IMG/VR virus record: IMGVR_UViG_3300026488_000020 | Coordinates: 1 to 64,000 of that record | Strand: one strand, 5' to 3' | Source of the DNA: a virus | DNA: 64,000 bases | Part shown: piece by piece, positions 16,568 to 25,356 of the stretch | Layout: every line of letters begins with the position of its first letter | Position numbering within the stretch: the first letter of the stretch is position 1 | Notes under the pieces: model-generated | The model's input: the letters and a program-made list of their open reading frames with translations, nothing else | Databases searched by the model: none | What the model was told of the DNA's origin: nothing | Translations under genes and position numbers: made by a program

Positions 16568-17516
16568 AAAACGTAATAAGAAAGTTCATCAGAATCTTCT
16601 TTCAATGATTCCATTCACGGTTAAAAATGATGTATATGGTGATGGATATTTTATATTCGAATTTGGTCCAGCTGAAATATGTTGGTTTTATCTTAAAGAA
16701 TTTTCAAACTGGAAATTTGGAATATGGTTAACTGAATATGGTTATGAAATATTTGGTCAAGGCATCGCTTCGATTGATAAATTCAAACCAACATATTCTG
16801 AAATAGCAACTGATGATATTAACGAGTTCGTTGATGATTTATTTATATTGTTAGAAACATATAAAGGTGAAGATACAAAATTTACAGAATATGTTGCCTC
16901 AGATAATGAATTGATCATATCTAATGCTAAAGTCCAGAAAGTTAATAATATACGTTTAGATTTTGTTAAACTATTCATTCATAATTTTAATGAATCATTT
17001 GAGTTAATTCAATTAACGCTGCATGATAGAAATACTAAAAATATGAATATTAGCCCAAGATATCAAATCAATGTTCATACACATAAAGATTTACAAAATG
17101 AAGAAAAATGTATTTTTGATGCATATGTGTATCTTCAGAATCAATTTGATGCTATAGGAATGTCTCCTGAAGATATTGATGCATTTGATGTTGATAGTTA
17201 TATTTTCGATTATTTTTCAGATGAATTAAAAGGTCGAAAATTTTATGAATATCAACAGAAACGATATGAATGGAAAGAATCATACGATGAATATGTTCAA
17301 TATCAATTTGATTATTATTGTAAAACATATGATGTGTTGGATAGCGATTTAGAGCAGTTTATACACAGTTTAAACACTTCTGCATATAAAGATGCAGATG
17401 ACATTAATCTTGCTATATACGACAAGTATAAGCCAGATGAATTAACATACAATGTTGGATATGCTAAAACATTATCTTTCAATCAAGCTAGAAAAAATCG
17501 AAAGATAAAGGACTAA
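16548..17516 (+). CDS. Hypothetical protein
   Basis: 322 aa from ATG 16548, chosen over the upstream ATG at 16524 because AAAGG lies at a proper distance only for the former. Begins with a very basic tail (MNKRQTKKRNKK), the rest acidic and rich in Tyr, Phe and Asp. No family recognised. Confidence 0.65.
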   Translation: MNKRQTKKRNKKVHQNLLSMIPFTVKNDVYGDGYFIFEFGPAEICWFYLKEFSNWKFGIWLTEYGYEIFGQGIASIDKFKPTYSEIATDDINEFVDDLFILLETYKGEDTKFTEYVASDNELIISNAKVQKVNNIRLDFVKLFIHNFNESFELIQLTLHDRNTKNMNISPRYQINVHTHKDLQNEEKCIFDAYVYLQNQFDAIGMSPEDIDAFDVDSYIFDYFSDELKGRKFYEYQQKRYEWKESYDEYVQYQFDYYCKTYDVLDSDLEQFIHSLNTSAYKDADDINLAIYDKYKPDELTYNVGYAKTLSFNQARKNRKIKD

Positions 17517-17519
17517 AAA

Positions 17520-17819
17520 TTGCAAAATTTAATGGATCAATCTCATGAAAAAAGAGACATTACCTTATTGACAAATTTTAATAAGCAAGAACGAGTATTA
17601 TATGAGGCAGCATTAATTTATGCATCGAATCATGCTAAAGGTTTAGCAATTGAAGAGAATGCATATGATCGTTTGGGTGGATTATTACCTGGAGATAATT
17701 CATTACATACTGCAAGACATTTGACACATATTGATAGAGGCAAGTTTTGGGACAAGTTTAGAAAACTTAAAAAGAAATCAACAGTTGAACATTTACAAAT
17801 TATTAAAGGAAGTAAATAA
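17520..17819 (+). CDS. Hypothetical protein, TTG start
   Basis: 99 aa. The best start is TTG at 17520 because AAAGGA is 7 nt upstream; the first in-frame ATG (17532) would be about 19 nt from it. Helical, basic at the C-terminus. Stop overlaps the next ATG (TAATG). Function unknown. Confidence 0.6.
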   Translation: MQNLMDQSHEKRDITLLTNFNKQERVLYEAALIYASNHAKGLAIEENAYDRLGGLLPGDNSLHTARHLTHIDRGKFWDKFRKLKKKSTVEHLQIIKGSK

Positions 17820-18184
17820 TGCAAGATATGCAAGAATTGCCTAGACTAGATCTAGCATTTTTAGATGTGTGTTTAGAGCAAGACAAAAATTTTGATGAGG
17901 ATCAATTTATTGAAAAGTTTTGTGGGAGCGATATCCAAGATAAAATGGATAATGGTTGGGTTAATGTTCCAGATACAAAAACAACAACTGCAGTTGTTTT
18001 TAATGGTGCTGTTCCATATGATAATGATGAAATGGATAAACTAGAATTATTCGAATCACCTATTGTAACTTTTAAAAATTTAAAACTATTAAAAAGTTTT
18101 ATTCAACAGAAAGGTACAATACAAGAGAAAGAATCAATTCTTAAAATGATCAAAAAATTTAAGAGTGGAGAATACGATGCATAA
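17819..18184 (+). CDS. Hypothetical protein
   Basis: 121 aa, acidic, no motif recognised. AAGGA site, overlaps its neighbours on both sides. Confidence 0.65.
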   Translation: MQDMQELPRLDLAFLDVCLEQDKNFDEDQFIEKFCGSDIQDKMDNGWVNVPDTKTTTAVVFNGAVPYDNDEMDKLELFESPIVTFKNLKLLKSFIQQKGTIQEKESILKMIKKFKSGEYDA

Positions 18185-18305
18185 AATCACACAAACTGGT
18201 TGGTTATTATTAGCGGTGTCTATAGGTATCGGCTGGTTAATTGGTGACAGCAATGGAGCAGTTGTAGGATTCGTTGCATTTGCAACACTGTTGGCAATTA
18301 TTTAA
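18177..18305 (+). CDS. Small membrane protein (42 aa)
   Basis: Begins MHKITQTGWLLLAVSIG and ends FVAFATLLAII. Two hydrophobic stretches separated by GDSNGA suggest a membrane hairpin. GGAG lies 7 nt before the ATG, which overlaps the end of the previous gene by 8 nt. Function unknown. Confidence 0.55.
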   Translation: MHKITQTGWLLLAVSIGIGWLIGDSNGAVVGFVAFATLLAII

Positions 18306-18316
18306 AGGGTTATATA

Positions 18317-19279
18317 ATGAAGCAAAAAAACAAACGAAAACTAAAACCATTCTCAGATAAAACAATACATGCTACAATAAAGCAGAAAATGGATAAATGG
18401 ATATCGACTTTGCCAATTGAACTAAAAACAGAAGTTCAAAAATCTATTATTGTTACAGGTGGCTGTATTCCAAGTATGATGCTTGGAGAAAAAGTTAATG
18501 ATTATGATGTATATTTTAACAATTTAAAAACATTAGAAAAAATTACATTATATTACATACAACAATTCACTGATTTAAATAGTGAATCAGTGATGATGAT
18601 TCATAAAAAAACGTCAAAAGAAGATCGTTGTACAATCATCGATACGTTATATCCAGAGTCATCCGAAATGTCTAATATGAAATCGCAAGATTCATTTGAA
18701 TTAGATTATAATGATATCACACAAACCGTTGGAATTTATATACCATCAAATGGTGTAGCAAAAGAAACATTTTCAGCAAAAGATGATAAAAAATCTGAAA
18801 ATGAAAAGAAGCGAAAAACAAAATTTCGACCAGTATTTTTATCAGAGAATGCAATAACATTGTCGGATAATATACAAATGGTTATTAGATTTTGGGGAGA
18901 GCCTCAAGTTATCCACAAGAACTATGATTTTGTACATGCGACAAATTATTGGACATATGACGAAGGTGTTGTTATGAATCTACCAGCGGCTGAAGCTATT
19001 AGATTAAAACAATTAAAATATATTGGATCAAAGTATCCACTATCATCTATTATTCGTATGAATAAATTTCAAAAACGAAAATGGGTGGTATCAACAGTTG
19101 AGACAACTAAGATTTTATTCAATCTTAATGATTTTGACCTATATGATAAAACAACGTTAAAGGATCAATTAACTGGAGTTGACTTGCAATATTTTGAAAT
19201 ATTTTTCAAAAAGATTAGTGCAGGTGAAGATATAACATATGATTATTTAATTAAAGTGATGGATGAAGTAATCGTTTAA
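18317..19279 (+). CDS. Nucleotidyltransferase-like protein
   Basis: 320 aa. IIVTGGCIPSMMLGEKVNDYDVYF (about residues 44-67) matches the nucleotidyltransferase pattern GG..(S)..L..-DyDvy, with two aspartates able to bind metal. A conserved phage family with this signature is often annotated simply as nucleotidyltransferase. A basic N-terminal tail (MKQKNKRKLK) could bind nucleic acid. The substrate is unknown; a role in RNA end processing beside the RNA ligase at 53483 is only a possibility. Confidence 0.6.
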   Translation: MKQKNKRKLKPFSDKTIHATIKQKMDKWISTLPIELKTEVQKSIIVTGGCIPSMMLGEKVNDYDVYFNNLKTLEKITLYYIQQFTDLNSESVMMIHKKTSKEDRCTIIDTLYPESSEMSNMKSQDSFELDYNDITQTVGIYIPSNGVAKETFSAKDDKKSENEKKRKTKFRPVFLSENAITLSDNIQMVIRFWGEPQVIHKNYDFVHATNYWTYDEGVVMNLPAAEAIRLKQLKYIGSKYPLSSIIRMNKFQKRKWVVSTVETTKILFNLNDFDLYDKTTLKDQLTGVDLQYFEIFFKKISAGEDITYDYLIKVMDEVIV

Positions 19280-19292
19280 AAAAAGGACAGAA

Positions 19293-19886
19293 ATGTTTAA
19301 TGTAGAAACTGGGATGTTTACAAAAGAAAATGGCAAAATGTTTATTGATTGGTTTGATGAAGAAATCAATACAGAGAATCAATTGAATATGGTAGAATTA
19401 GATTATGTATATTTTAATCTTTTTGAGATCAATAAAACAGAGTTTCAAAAAGTTCTTGAAAAATGTAAAGAGTATAGTGAAATAACATATGAACAACATC
19501 AGGAATTGGTGGATGATGATCATTCCAAAAAATATATAGATATTAATAATAACTTATTTTTATCTGGAGCAATTGAAGGTGTTTCATTCGATTCAAATAA
19601 ACAGCTCACAATTTACGGAACAAACGCTCATTATACTATTTTGAGATTCGACGACAAGGATGCAACAACTGATGCTTATAATTTATTATGGCAAGGAATT
19701 GTTTATAATCGTTATGCAGTAATTGGTAAAGCCTTTGTAAAAAGAAGCCGTGTTGTTTCAACAAGATGGGACGATAATCAAGAGATGTTTATTACTTTAA
19801 AATCTAGATTGTTTTTAAAAACAATTGCCAATGAACATCAGGTTCAAGACTTTAATGATGTTATGAAAGGTAACTCATGTTATTAA
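19293..19886 (+). CDS. Hypothetical protein
   Basis: 197 aa, soluble, no motif recognised. AAGGA site; overlaps the next membrane gene by 10 nt. Confidence 0.65.
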   Translation: MFNVETGMFTKENGKMFIDWFDEEINTENQLNMVELDYVYFNLFEINKTEFQKVLEKCKEYSEITYEQHQELVDDDHSKKYIDINNNLFLSGAIEGVSFDSNKQLTIYGTNAHYTILRFDDKDATTDAYNLLWQGIVYNRYAVIGKAFVKRSRVVSTRWDDNQEMFITLKSRLFLKTIANEHQVQDFNDVMKGNSCY

Positions 19887-20149
19887 GATTAATATTACAA
19901 TTAATCGTTTTAGGAATTGTTGCTCTTGATGGAAATGGTTACATTATTTATGTATTAACTATTATATTCATTATGCAATGGATGATCTTAAAACCTGCTT
20001 GGTCAAAAGCAAAAGAAGTTCACAGAGTTGAAATCTATAAGATCTATCGTCAGATGGAGTTACAGAGATTGATGCTAGTTGGTGATGTATTATTCATAGG
20101 TGTAACATTCTATGAACTTATATCATTTGTATTATATTTAATTAAATAA
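19877..20149 (+). CDS. Small membrane protein
   Basis: 90 aa with three hydrophobic segments (about 2-17, 20-38 and 67-88) around a charged loop. First of three consecutive envelope-type genes (19877, 20170, 20524). A holin-like or envelope role is possible but unsupported. Confidence 0.6.
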   Translation: MLLRLILQLIVLGIVALDGNGYIIYVLTIIFIMQWMILKPAWSKAKEVHRVEIYKIYRQMELQRLMLVGDVLFIGVTFYELISFVLYLIK

Positions 20150-20169
20150 AGAAAATAAGGGAGAGAGTT

Positions 20170-20490
20170 ATGGGATATTACCATGAATTTAAAGAAGATA
20201 GAAAAGATGCCTTAAAACGGGTATTATGGATAAGTGCAATTGTATTGTTGCTTATGGTAATTTTTGGAATTGCTAGATCAGTTGGACTAATCGGTCAAAC
20301 TGCTGTTGAGAATGCGGTTTTTCAAAACTCATATCAAAAACAAAATGCTGATAAAAAAGCAAAAAATGTTTTTGCAGCACAACTTGCAGAGATTGAATAT
20401 CAACTTGCACATGAAACAGATGAAGATGTAATCAATCAACTTAGAAAACAACAGTCGATGCTTAGAGTCCAATCAGCGTCAGTTAGATAA
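20170..20490 (+). CDS. Membrane-anchored helical protein, possible i-spanin-like
   Basis: 106 aa. One membrane segment at about residues 17-38, then a polar helical region with coiled-coil character. It is followed after 33 nt by a lipoprotein gene, an order seen for spanin pairs, but the endolysin candidate (34374) is far away, so this is only a suggestion. Strong GGGAGAG site. Confidence 0.55.
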   Translation: MGYYHEFKEDRKDALKRVLWISAIVLLLMVIFGIARSVGLIGQTAVENAVFQNSYQKQNADKKAKNVFAAQLAEIEYQLAHETDEDVINQLRKQQSMLRVQSASVR

Positions 20491-20523
20491 TCAGTTAGAT
20501 AAAAAACACAAAAAGGTAAAATC

Positions 20524-21084
20524 ATGAAAAAAATAATCGTATTAATCGCAACTCTAGTTGCCGTAACATTTAGCGCGTGTGGAACGCAATCAGCAGCAAA
20601 TAAAGAATCAGAAGCAGTTGAGAGACAACAAACACAATTCGCGAAAGGACAGCCCGTTCCAGCGAGTGCTTGGTCTCTAGAAAGAGATCTTTTAATTAAA
20701 CTTTATAACTTACGCAATGAGCGTGTATCAACGCACTCTGTATGGAGAAGCGATTACGGAATGATTGAAGGTGAATGTCAATCAATGGGTTACGGACTTC
20801 CTTATGATACATCATTAACAAACCCTTTTATGTTAACACATAAATATATTAGTTCAACAGCTGGTCGTATGAGTGGAGTAGTAGGTCAAGCAGAACCAAA
20901 TGGTATATTTGCAAGTACAAATACAAGTGCAACTTGGGTAATGTGTATTGGTGCAGGTGGAACTTTACAACCACATTATGTGGAGAGTAAGGTTACAGTT
21001 TATCCATATTTAGTTAAAGTAAATTTTGAAACTAATCGCGTTACACGTGTTGGTAAAAAATCAGTGAGCATTTCACAAAAATAA
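20524..21084 (+). CDS. Lipoprotein of a conserved phage/bacterial family
   Basis: 186 aa. Signal peptide with lipobox FSAC (Cys19), so probably lipidated and exported. The mature part has SLERDLLIKLYNLRNE, HSVWRSDYGMIEGEC, TSLTNP and NTSATWVMC, a pattern I recognise from uncharacterised lipoproteins, although I cannot name a family. Codon use and G+C look slightly higher than the neighbours. Could act at the host surface (for example in superinfection exclusion) or as an outer-membrane lysis factor; both are inference. Confidence 0.65.
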   Translation: MKKIIVLIATLVAVTFSACGTQSAANKESEAVERQQTQFAKGQPVPASAWSLERDLLIKLYNLRNERVSTHSVWRSDYGMIEGECQSMGYGLPYDTSLTNPFMLTHKYISSTAGRMSGVVGQAEPNGIFASTNTSATWVMCIGAGGTLQPHYVESKVTVYPYLVKVNFETNRVTRVGKKSVSISQK

Positions 21085-21124
21085 AACATTATAAAAAACA
21101 GTTAGAGTTTTTTAAGGGATCTAA

Positions 21125-21556
21125 ATGAAAAAAATAGAATTACACACAGATGGTTCAGCGTTAGGTAATCCAGGAAGAGGTGGATGGGGATTTATCCTTA
21201 TCTTTGGTAAACATGAGAAAGAAGGTTCTGGTAGTTTTAAACATGCTACAAATAATCAAATGGAGCTCACCGCCGTAATTAAAGGATTAGAATCAATTAA
21301 AGAACCATGTGATGTTCAATTATATTCTGATTCAAAGTATGTTTTAGATGGACTTGAAAAATGGATGATTAATTGGAAAAAGAACAATTGGAAAACAGCT
21401 GCGAAAAAACCAGTGAAAAATAAGGAACTCTGGATGGAATTAGATGCTTTAAGAGATAAGCATAAAATAACATTCAATTGGGTTAAGGGTCACAATGGTG
21501 ATGAATATAATGAACGAGTTGATGTTTTAGCAAATACTGCTGCACATAACGCGTAA
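21125..21556 (+). CDS. rnhA: Ribonuclease HI
   Basis: 143 aa, close to the usual length. All four catalytic acids are visible: D9 (TDGS), E47 (NQMEL), D69 (YSDS) and D133 (ERVDVLA), plus H123 in KGHNGD. Cleaves RNA in RNA-DNA hybrids and would remove Okazaki primers, fitting the phage replisome genes elsewhere in the window. Start supported by AAGGG. No truncation. Confidence 0.95.
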   Translation: MKKIELHTDGSALGNPGRGGWGFILIFGKHEKEGSGSFKHATNNQMELTAVIKGLESIKEPCDVQLYSDSKYVLDGLEKWMINWKKNNWKTAAKKPVKNKELWMELDALRDKHKITFNWVKGHNGDEYNERVDVLANTAAHNA

Positions 21557-21577
21557 ACGAAAGTTAAGGAAATTAAA

Positions 21578-22303
21578 ATGAGTAAAATGCAAAGAAAAAG
21601 ATTACACGTAAACGAGACAACTAAATATGGTTCATTAAAAATGCACCCATCACAACCTAAACACCGTAAACATGACCCAGATTTAGAAGCATCAATTATC
21701 AAACATGGAGGAAATATTCAACCAGGTCAGGTAAATAAACATAAAGTAATTTTAGATGGTCATGGTAGATTCCTTTATTGTAAAAAAAATAATCTACCTT
21801 TTAGTTACATCACTGTAGATGAGGGTGACTACAATTTAATTTCCGAACTTAACACAACTGGTTCATCATGGAGATTAGTAGATCATTTAGAATCACATGG
21901 TGCAACAGATAATAACTATAAGCAGTTATTTAATATGTTACTAAAACATGGTATAGCGTTTTCTGTTATTGATCAAAAACTCAATTTAACAACAAAACAT
22001 GTAAAACATGGATTACCAATAAATATTGATTTTGTTGATTTAGAAGAATTTATTCTTTTCAATAAAGAAGTGATAAAACTCACAGGTATTACAGCAACTA
22101 GAGCAGTTGCTAGAGCACTAGCATCATTCGATAAAATTGAAAAATTTGATCGAGAAAGAATGTTAAAAGCAATTATGAAAAATTGGACAAAACTTAATCC
22201 TGAAGTGATAGGTGGTGATCAATTTATTGCTAAAAAGTTATCAGAGGTTTATGATTATAAATCTAGATCAAAACTTAAACTATATTATTTAGTAAATAGT
22301 TAA
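21578..22303 (+). CDS. ParB-like nuclease-fold protein, copy 2
   Basis: 241 aa, paralogue of 12971-13759. Signature GQVNKHKVILDGHGRFLYCKK and C-terminal LEEFILFNKEV...FDKIEKFDRERMLKAIMKNWTKLNPEVIGG align along the whole length. Basic N-terminus (MSKMQRKRLHVNE). Its stop codon abuts a 30-bp palindrome (22302-22331), a possible terminator or binding site. Confidence 0.65.
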   Translation: MSKMQRKRLHVNETTKYGSLKMHPSQPKHRKHDPDLEASIIKHGGNIQPGQVNKHKVILDGHGRFLYCKKNNLPFSYITVDEGDYNLISELNTTGSSWRLVDHLESHGATDNNYKQLFNMLLKHGIAFSVIDQKLNLTTKHVKHGLPINIDFVDLEEFILFNKEVIKLTGITATRAVARALASFDKIEKFDRERMLKAIMKNWTKLNPEVIGGDQFIAKKLSEVYDYKSRSKLKLYYLVNS

Positions 22304-22331
22304 AACGATCTTTATCGATAAAGATCGTTTT
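22302..22331. repeat. 30-bp perfect palindrome, bidirectional terminator or operator
   Basis: Half-site AAAACGATCTTTATC, perfectly self-complementary. Identical copies occur at 62889, 62938 and 62987. A long stem ending in TTTT on both strands would work as a two-way terminator. Confidence 0.75.
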
Positions 22332-22459
22332 GTAAGATTAGATAGATAAAGAGATAAAGATGTAAAGATAATTATAGTTGAAACACTTGAACACTACAAT
22401 TGATGAGATTTAATCTCTGCTCTACATATCAATAACCCGAAACAGGAACAGGAAAAATT

Positions 22460-23572
22460 ATGAACAACAATACTACAACATCAGTAACAACACCAGTAAC
22501 AGCACCAGTAACAGCACCAGTGGAGGCGCCTTCAGTGGCAGTATCAAACACAACACCAGGAGTAACACCAATGATGAATACAACAGAAGCAACAACAGAA
22601 GCAACAACAGAAGCAACAACAGAAGCAACAACAGAAGCAACAACAGAAGCAGTAGTGGATGTAACAGCAGATTTATTTGATGCTGATGCACCAAAAGCGG
22701 AAAAAGTAGAAGTGCTTGAAAAAACAGAAACACACACAGCAGCGGTTGAAGCGGTTGAAGCAGCAAAAGCATTAGTTGATGAAGCGGTTGAAGCAGCAAA
22801 AGCTGAAAAAGAAACAGAAGTTGATGATATTGCACGCGTACAAAAAGTTATCCCAGCTGATTTAAAAGCTGATGTTAATTTCGACTTTTCAACATTACAT
22901 GCAGACCTTGCAACAGTTCATGCAGATAAAAATGTTTCACTAACAGCAAAAGATTTTGGTGGAAAAAACAACACAGCAGTTGTTCAATTTAATAATGGAA
23001 CATCAAAAGTTTTATCAAACATTTCAATGGATGGTTTAAGTACTTCAGTTGAGGGTGGATTCGTTCAAGCTCATGTTATGATTCCTTTAGATATGGTTGA
23101 AGATATTAGATCAATTCTTAAAGAAGCAAATGATAGAGCTTCTCAAATGATCGTTGATATGGTTGCTGCAAAAGCATCTAAGAAACAATCAGCTTTAAAA
23201 GAAGCAGTTAAAGCAGCAAAAGAAACTTTAAAAGAAGCAAAAGAAGCTCTAGCACCATTAGCTGATGAACACAAAGAAGCAATTAAAGTTGAGAAAGCTC
23301 GTCTTAAAGTAGTAGCAGATGCAGAAAAAGCTGCAAAAAAAGAAGAGAGAACTAAAGCAGCAGAAGCTAAAAAAGTAGAAGCCGAAGCTAAAAAAGCAGC
23401 AAAGATTGCAGCAAAAGCAGCAGCAGAAGCTAAAAAAGCAGCAGCAAAAGCAGCAGCAGTTGTAGCACCAGCAACAACAGTTTCAGCAGAAGAAGCAGCA
23501 GCAGCAAGTATTGTAGTTGATGCACCAGCAGCAACTCCTTCAATTGATATTGAAGCACTAGTAGCAGAGTAA
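22460..23572 (+). CDS. Ala/Thr/Lys-rich protein with TTEA repeats and folded centre
   Basis: 370 aa in three parts. The N-terminus is Thr/Ala/Pro-rich with six TTEA repeats (about residues 41-64). A probable folded domain follows (about 135-230, VNFDFSTLHADLATVHADKN...IPLDMVEDIRSIL). The C-terminus is a long Ala/Lys/Glu coiled region resembling histone-H1-like or TolA-like tails. The composition is far from the AT-rich neighbours because of Ala codons. Basic tail could bind DNA or act as a spacer. A 157-bp leader with a GAGAT/ATCTC hairpin (22405-22417) precedes it. Similar low-complexity N-termini occur on the clamp (31897). Confidence 0.65.
   Translation: MNNNTTTSVTTPVTAPVTAPVEAPSVAVSNTTPGVTPMMNTTEATTEATTEATTEATTEATTEAVVDVTADLFDADAPKAEKVEVLEKTETHTAAVEAVEAAKALVDEAVEAAKAEKETEVDDIARVQKVIPADLKADVNFDFSTLHADLATVHADKNVSLTAKDFGGKNNTAVVQFNNGTSKVLSNISMDGLSTSVEGGFVQAHVMIPLDMVEDIRSILKEANDRASQMIVDMVAAKASKKQSALKEAVKAAKETLKEAKEALAPLADEHKEAIKVEKARLKVVADAEKAAKKEERTKAAEAKKVEAEAKKAAKIAAKAAAEAKKAAAKAAAVVAPATTVSAEEAAAASIVVDAPAATPSIDIEALVAE
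22580..22651 (+). repeat. 12-bp tandem repeat, six copies, coding
   Basis: Unit ACAACAGAAGCA repeated six times without change, encoding (TTEA)6. Perfect copies suggest recent slippage and likely length variation between relatives. Confidence 0.95.
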
Positions 23573-23600
23573 ATTATGAATCAATTTCAGGATATAGAAG

Positions 23601-23620
23601 AAGAAGACTTCGGTCTTCTT
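23601..23620 (+). terminator. Strong hairpin with TTCG tetraloop
   Basis: AAGAAGAC-TTCG-GTCTTCTT, 8-bp perfect stem, 28 nt after the Ala-rich gene. No T tract follows. The stretch 23576-23629 could also encode a 17-residue peptide (MNQFQDIEEEDFGLLEE), but the hairpin explains it better. Confidence 0.55.
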
Positions 23621-23649
23621 GAAGAATAAATACAAATTAAAGGGAAATT

Positions 23650-24069
23650 ATGATAGTTGAAGTTGAAGAAGAATGGTATACGATTGGAATGTTATCAGCG
23701 AATCCTAAAAAATTATATGTTTTTGGTGATAACACTATTCGTGCAGGTCGAGGAGGACAAGCAGTTATTCGAGATTGTTTTAATGCAGTCGGAGTAGCTA
23801 CAAAACGATTACCAAGTGTTAGTGATAGTTCATATTATGCTGACACTCAATCAGATTATAAATCATTGACAAATGATTTATTTAATTTGTCAAAAGTAAT
23901 GGCGTCCCCTGAATTTCAGGACTGGACGATAGTATTTCCAAAAGATGGTTTAGGAACAGGTTTATCAGAAATGCCGCAAAGATCACCTTTTCTCTTTGAT
24001 GTTATGTCAAAATATTTAAAACAATATTTCAATGTTAATACAAACGATGATGGAACTTTAAACATTTAA
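23650..24069 (+). CDS. Conserved phage protein with FGDN..GRGGQA signature
   Basis: 139 aa. YVFGDNTIRAGRGGQAVIRD, FPKDGLGTGLSEMPQRSP and a Ser/Tyr-rich middle match a widespread uncharacterised phage/bacterial family. The glycine-rich loop layout recalls macro-type or NADAR-like nucleotide-binding folds, but the reaction is unknown. AAGGG site; ends in a textbook terminator. Confidence 0.65.
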   Translation: MIVEVEEEWYTIGMLSANPKKLYVFGDNTIRAGRGGQAVIRDCFNAVGVATKRLPSVSDSSYYADTQSDYKSLTNDLFNLSKVMASPEFQDWTIVFPKDGLGTGLSEMPQRSPFLFDVMSKYLKQYFNVNTNDDGTLNI

Positions 24070-24095
24070 ACATTAGCTTCGGCTAATGTTTTTTT
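24068..24095 (+). terminator. Rho-independent terminator
   Basis: AAACATTAGC-TTCG-GCTAATGTTT, 10-bp perfect stem, TTCG loop, followed by a T tract. The clearest terminator in the window. Confidence 0.9.
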
Positions 24096-24132
24096 AATTC
24101 AAAACACTTTTGAAGAACATAAAGGATAAGAA

Positions 24133-24987
24133 ATGTCAAAGAATAAAAAGCAAAGAGAACCAAGAAATGATGAAGGATATGATAAAACATATTTTTTAAA
24201 ACCCGAGAGATATGCAATTGATGAAATAGTTGAATATATCAACTCTGACGAATCATATGTTATATTAAATGATACTAGAGTAAAAGTTGAAGGTTTGAGA
24301 TTAAACACTTTTACAAAACACACAGTATGTTCATCATGTGGTAGAGCAGGATCACATTTTAGAATTGCTAGCAACAATGATTCTAAAAATGGTCCACACT
24401 CATTCCATTTATGTTTATGGTCAGATGATAAAATTCAAATGACAAAAGATCACATAATCCCAAAATCAAAAGGTGGTGCAGATCATCTCTCAAATATGCA
24501 ATGTATGTGCACAAAGTGTAATATGAAAAAGGGAAATAAGATGACAGACGATGACATCAAAAAAGGAGCATTTGTTGAAAATTATGATCCTATAAATTAT
24601 CCTGATAAACATGATAGTGGAAAGAAGATTGGAAAATCAACGGGTTTATCATATATATCGATCATGAAAAAACATGATCCAAAACATGAAGATATTTCAA
24701 GAGATGTTTTTAGAAATTCATATATAGGAAATTTATCAACCAGAGTAAATAAATGGTGTGAAAAACATCGTGCAAATATATACGAGCTTACAAAAGATCA
24801 TAATTTATGGGATCAGGCAACTATTGATGGAGTGTTAGATGATGCAACTATTGTATATAATTGTGTTCAAGAAATAGTAGACACATATCGAGGAACTTTT
24901 AGTGTTGAACATAAAGTTATGCGATTATTACCAAAGAAACAGCGACGCAAACTTTTAAAGAAATGGAGAACAGATGAAGAATCGTAA
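24133..24987 (+). CDS. HNH endonuclease
   Basis: 284 aa. CSSCGRAG (CxxC), then MTKDHIIPKSKGGADHLSNMQCMCTKCNMKKGNK, a complete HNH motif with the second CxxC. N-terminal 55 residues and C-terminal 130 residues are extra domains. Likely a homing-type or nicking nuclease. It has its own ribosome binding site and overlaps the next gene by 14 nt, so it is a settled operon member rather than an insertion breaking a recognisable gene. Confidence 0.8.
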   Translation: MSKNKKQREPRNDEGYDKTYFLKPERYAIDEIVEYINSDESYVILNDTRVKVEGLRLNTFTKHTVCSSCGRAGSHFRIASNNDSKNGPHSFHLCLWSDDKIQMTKDHIIPKSKGGADHLSNMQCMCTKCNMKKGNKMTDDDIKKGAFVENYDPINYPDKHDSGKKIGKSTGLSYISIMKKHDPKHEDISRDVFRNSYIGNLSTRVNKWCEKHRANIYELTKDHNLWDQATIDGVLDDATIVYNCVQEIVDTYRGTFSVEHKVMRLLPKKQRRKLLKKWRTDEES

Positions 24988-25345
24988 ATATAAAACTTTA
25001 ATGTATGAAGCATTATCTGATGCTAATGAATATGCGTATGAGTCGAAACTTGATACAATATTGGAAGAAGTTAGAAAAGAAAAAAAGGACCTTAAACCTC
25101 ATGAGTTACATCTAGGTCATGGTGATGTGATTGATATGGCAGATATTTATAACCATCAGTCATTAGATGATGGTTGGCAAATGCGGGATGATCGTTCCGG
25201 TGAATATAGGGACACAATTTATTATTGTTATGATGCTAAAAAAGTATTAGAATTAATTAATCAAGGTTATGCAGAACTTGATTCAATTGAGTCATCAGCT
25301 GCAAAAAAAACAGCTTATTATTTTCGCATGCGTAGAAATTATTAA
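24974..25345 (+). CDS. Hypothetical protein
   Basis: 123 aa, charged, no motif. GGAG upstream, overlapping the HNH gene end. Confidence 0.6.
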   Translation: MKNRKYKTLMYEALSDANEYAYESKLDTILEEVRKEKKDLKPHELHLGHGDVIDMADIYNHQSLDDGWQMRDDRSGEYRDTIYYCYDAKKVLELINQGYAELDSIESSAAKKTAYYFRMRRNY

Positions 25346-25356
25346 AAGGTTGTTAT

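Noticed and set aside
22429-22835. Minus-strand ORFs rich in Val/Ser or Leu opposite the Ala-rich gene
   Set aside because: They are shadows of the repetitive plus-strand coding sequence.
23576-23629. 17-residue ORF MNQFQDIEEEDFGLLEE
   Set aside because: Most of it is a perfect TTCG-loop hairpin; no ribosome binding site.
24133-24987. HNH gene as an insertion splitting a neighbour
   Set aside because: The flanking genes do not look like halves of one protein and the HNH gene has normal operon spacing.
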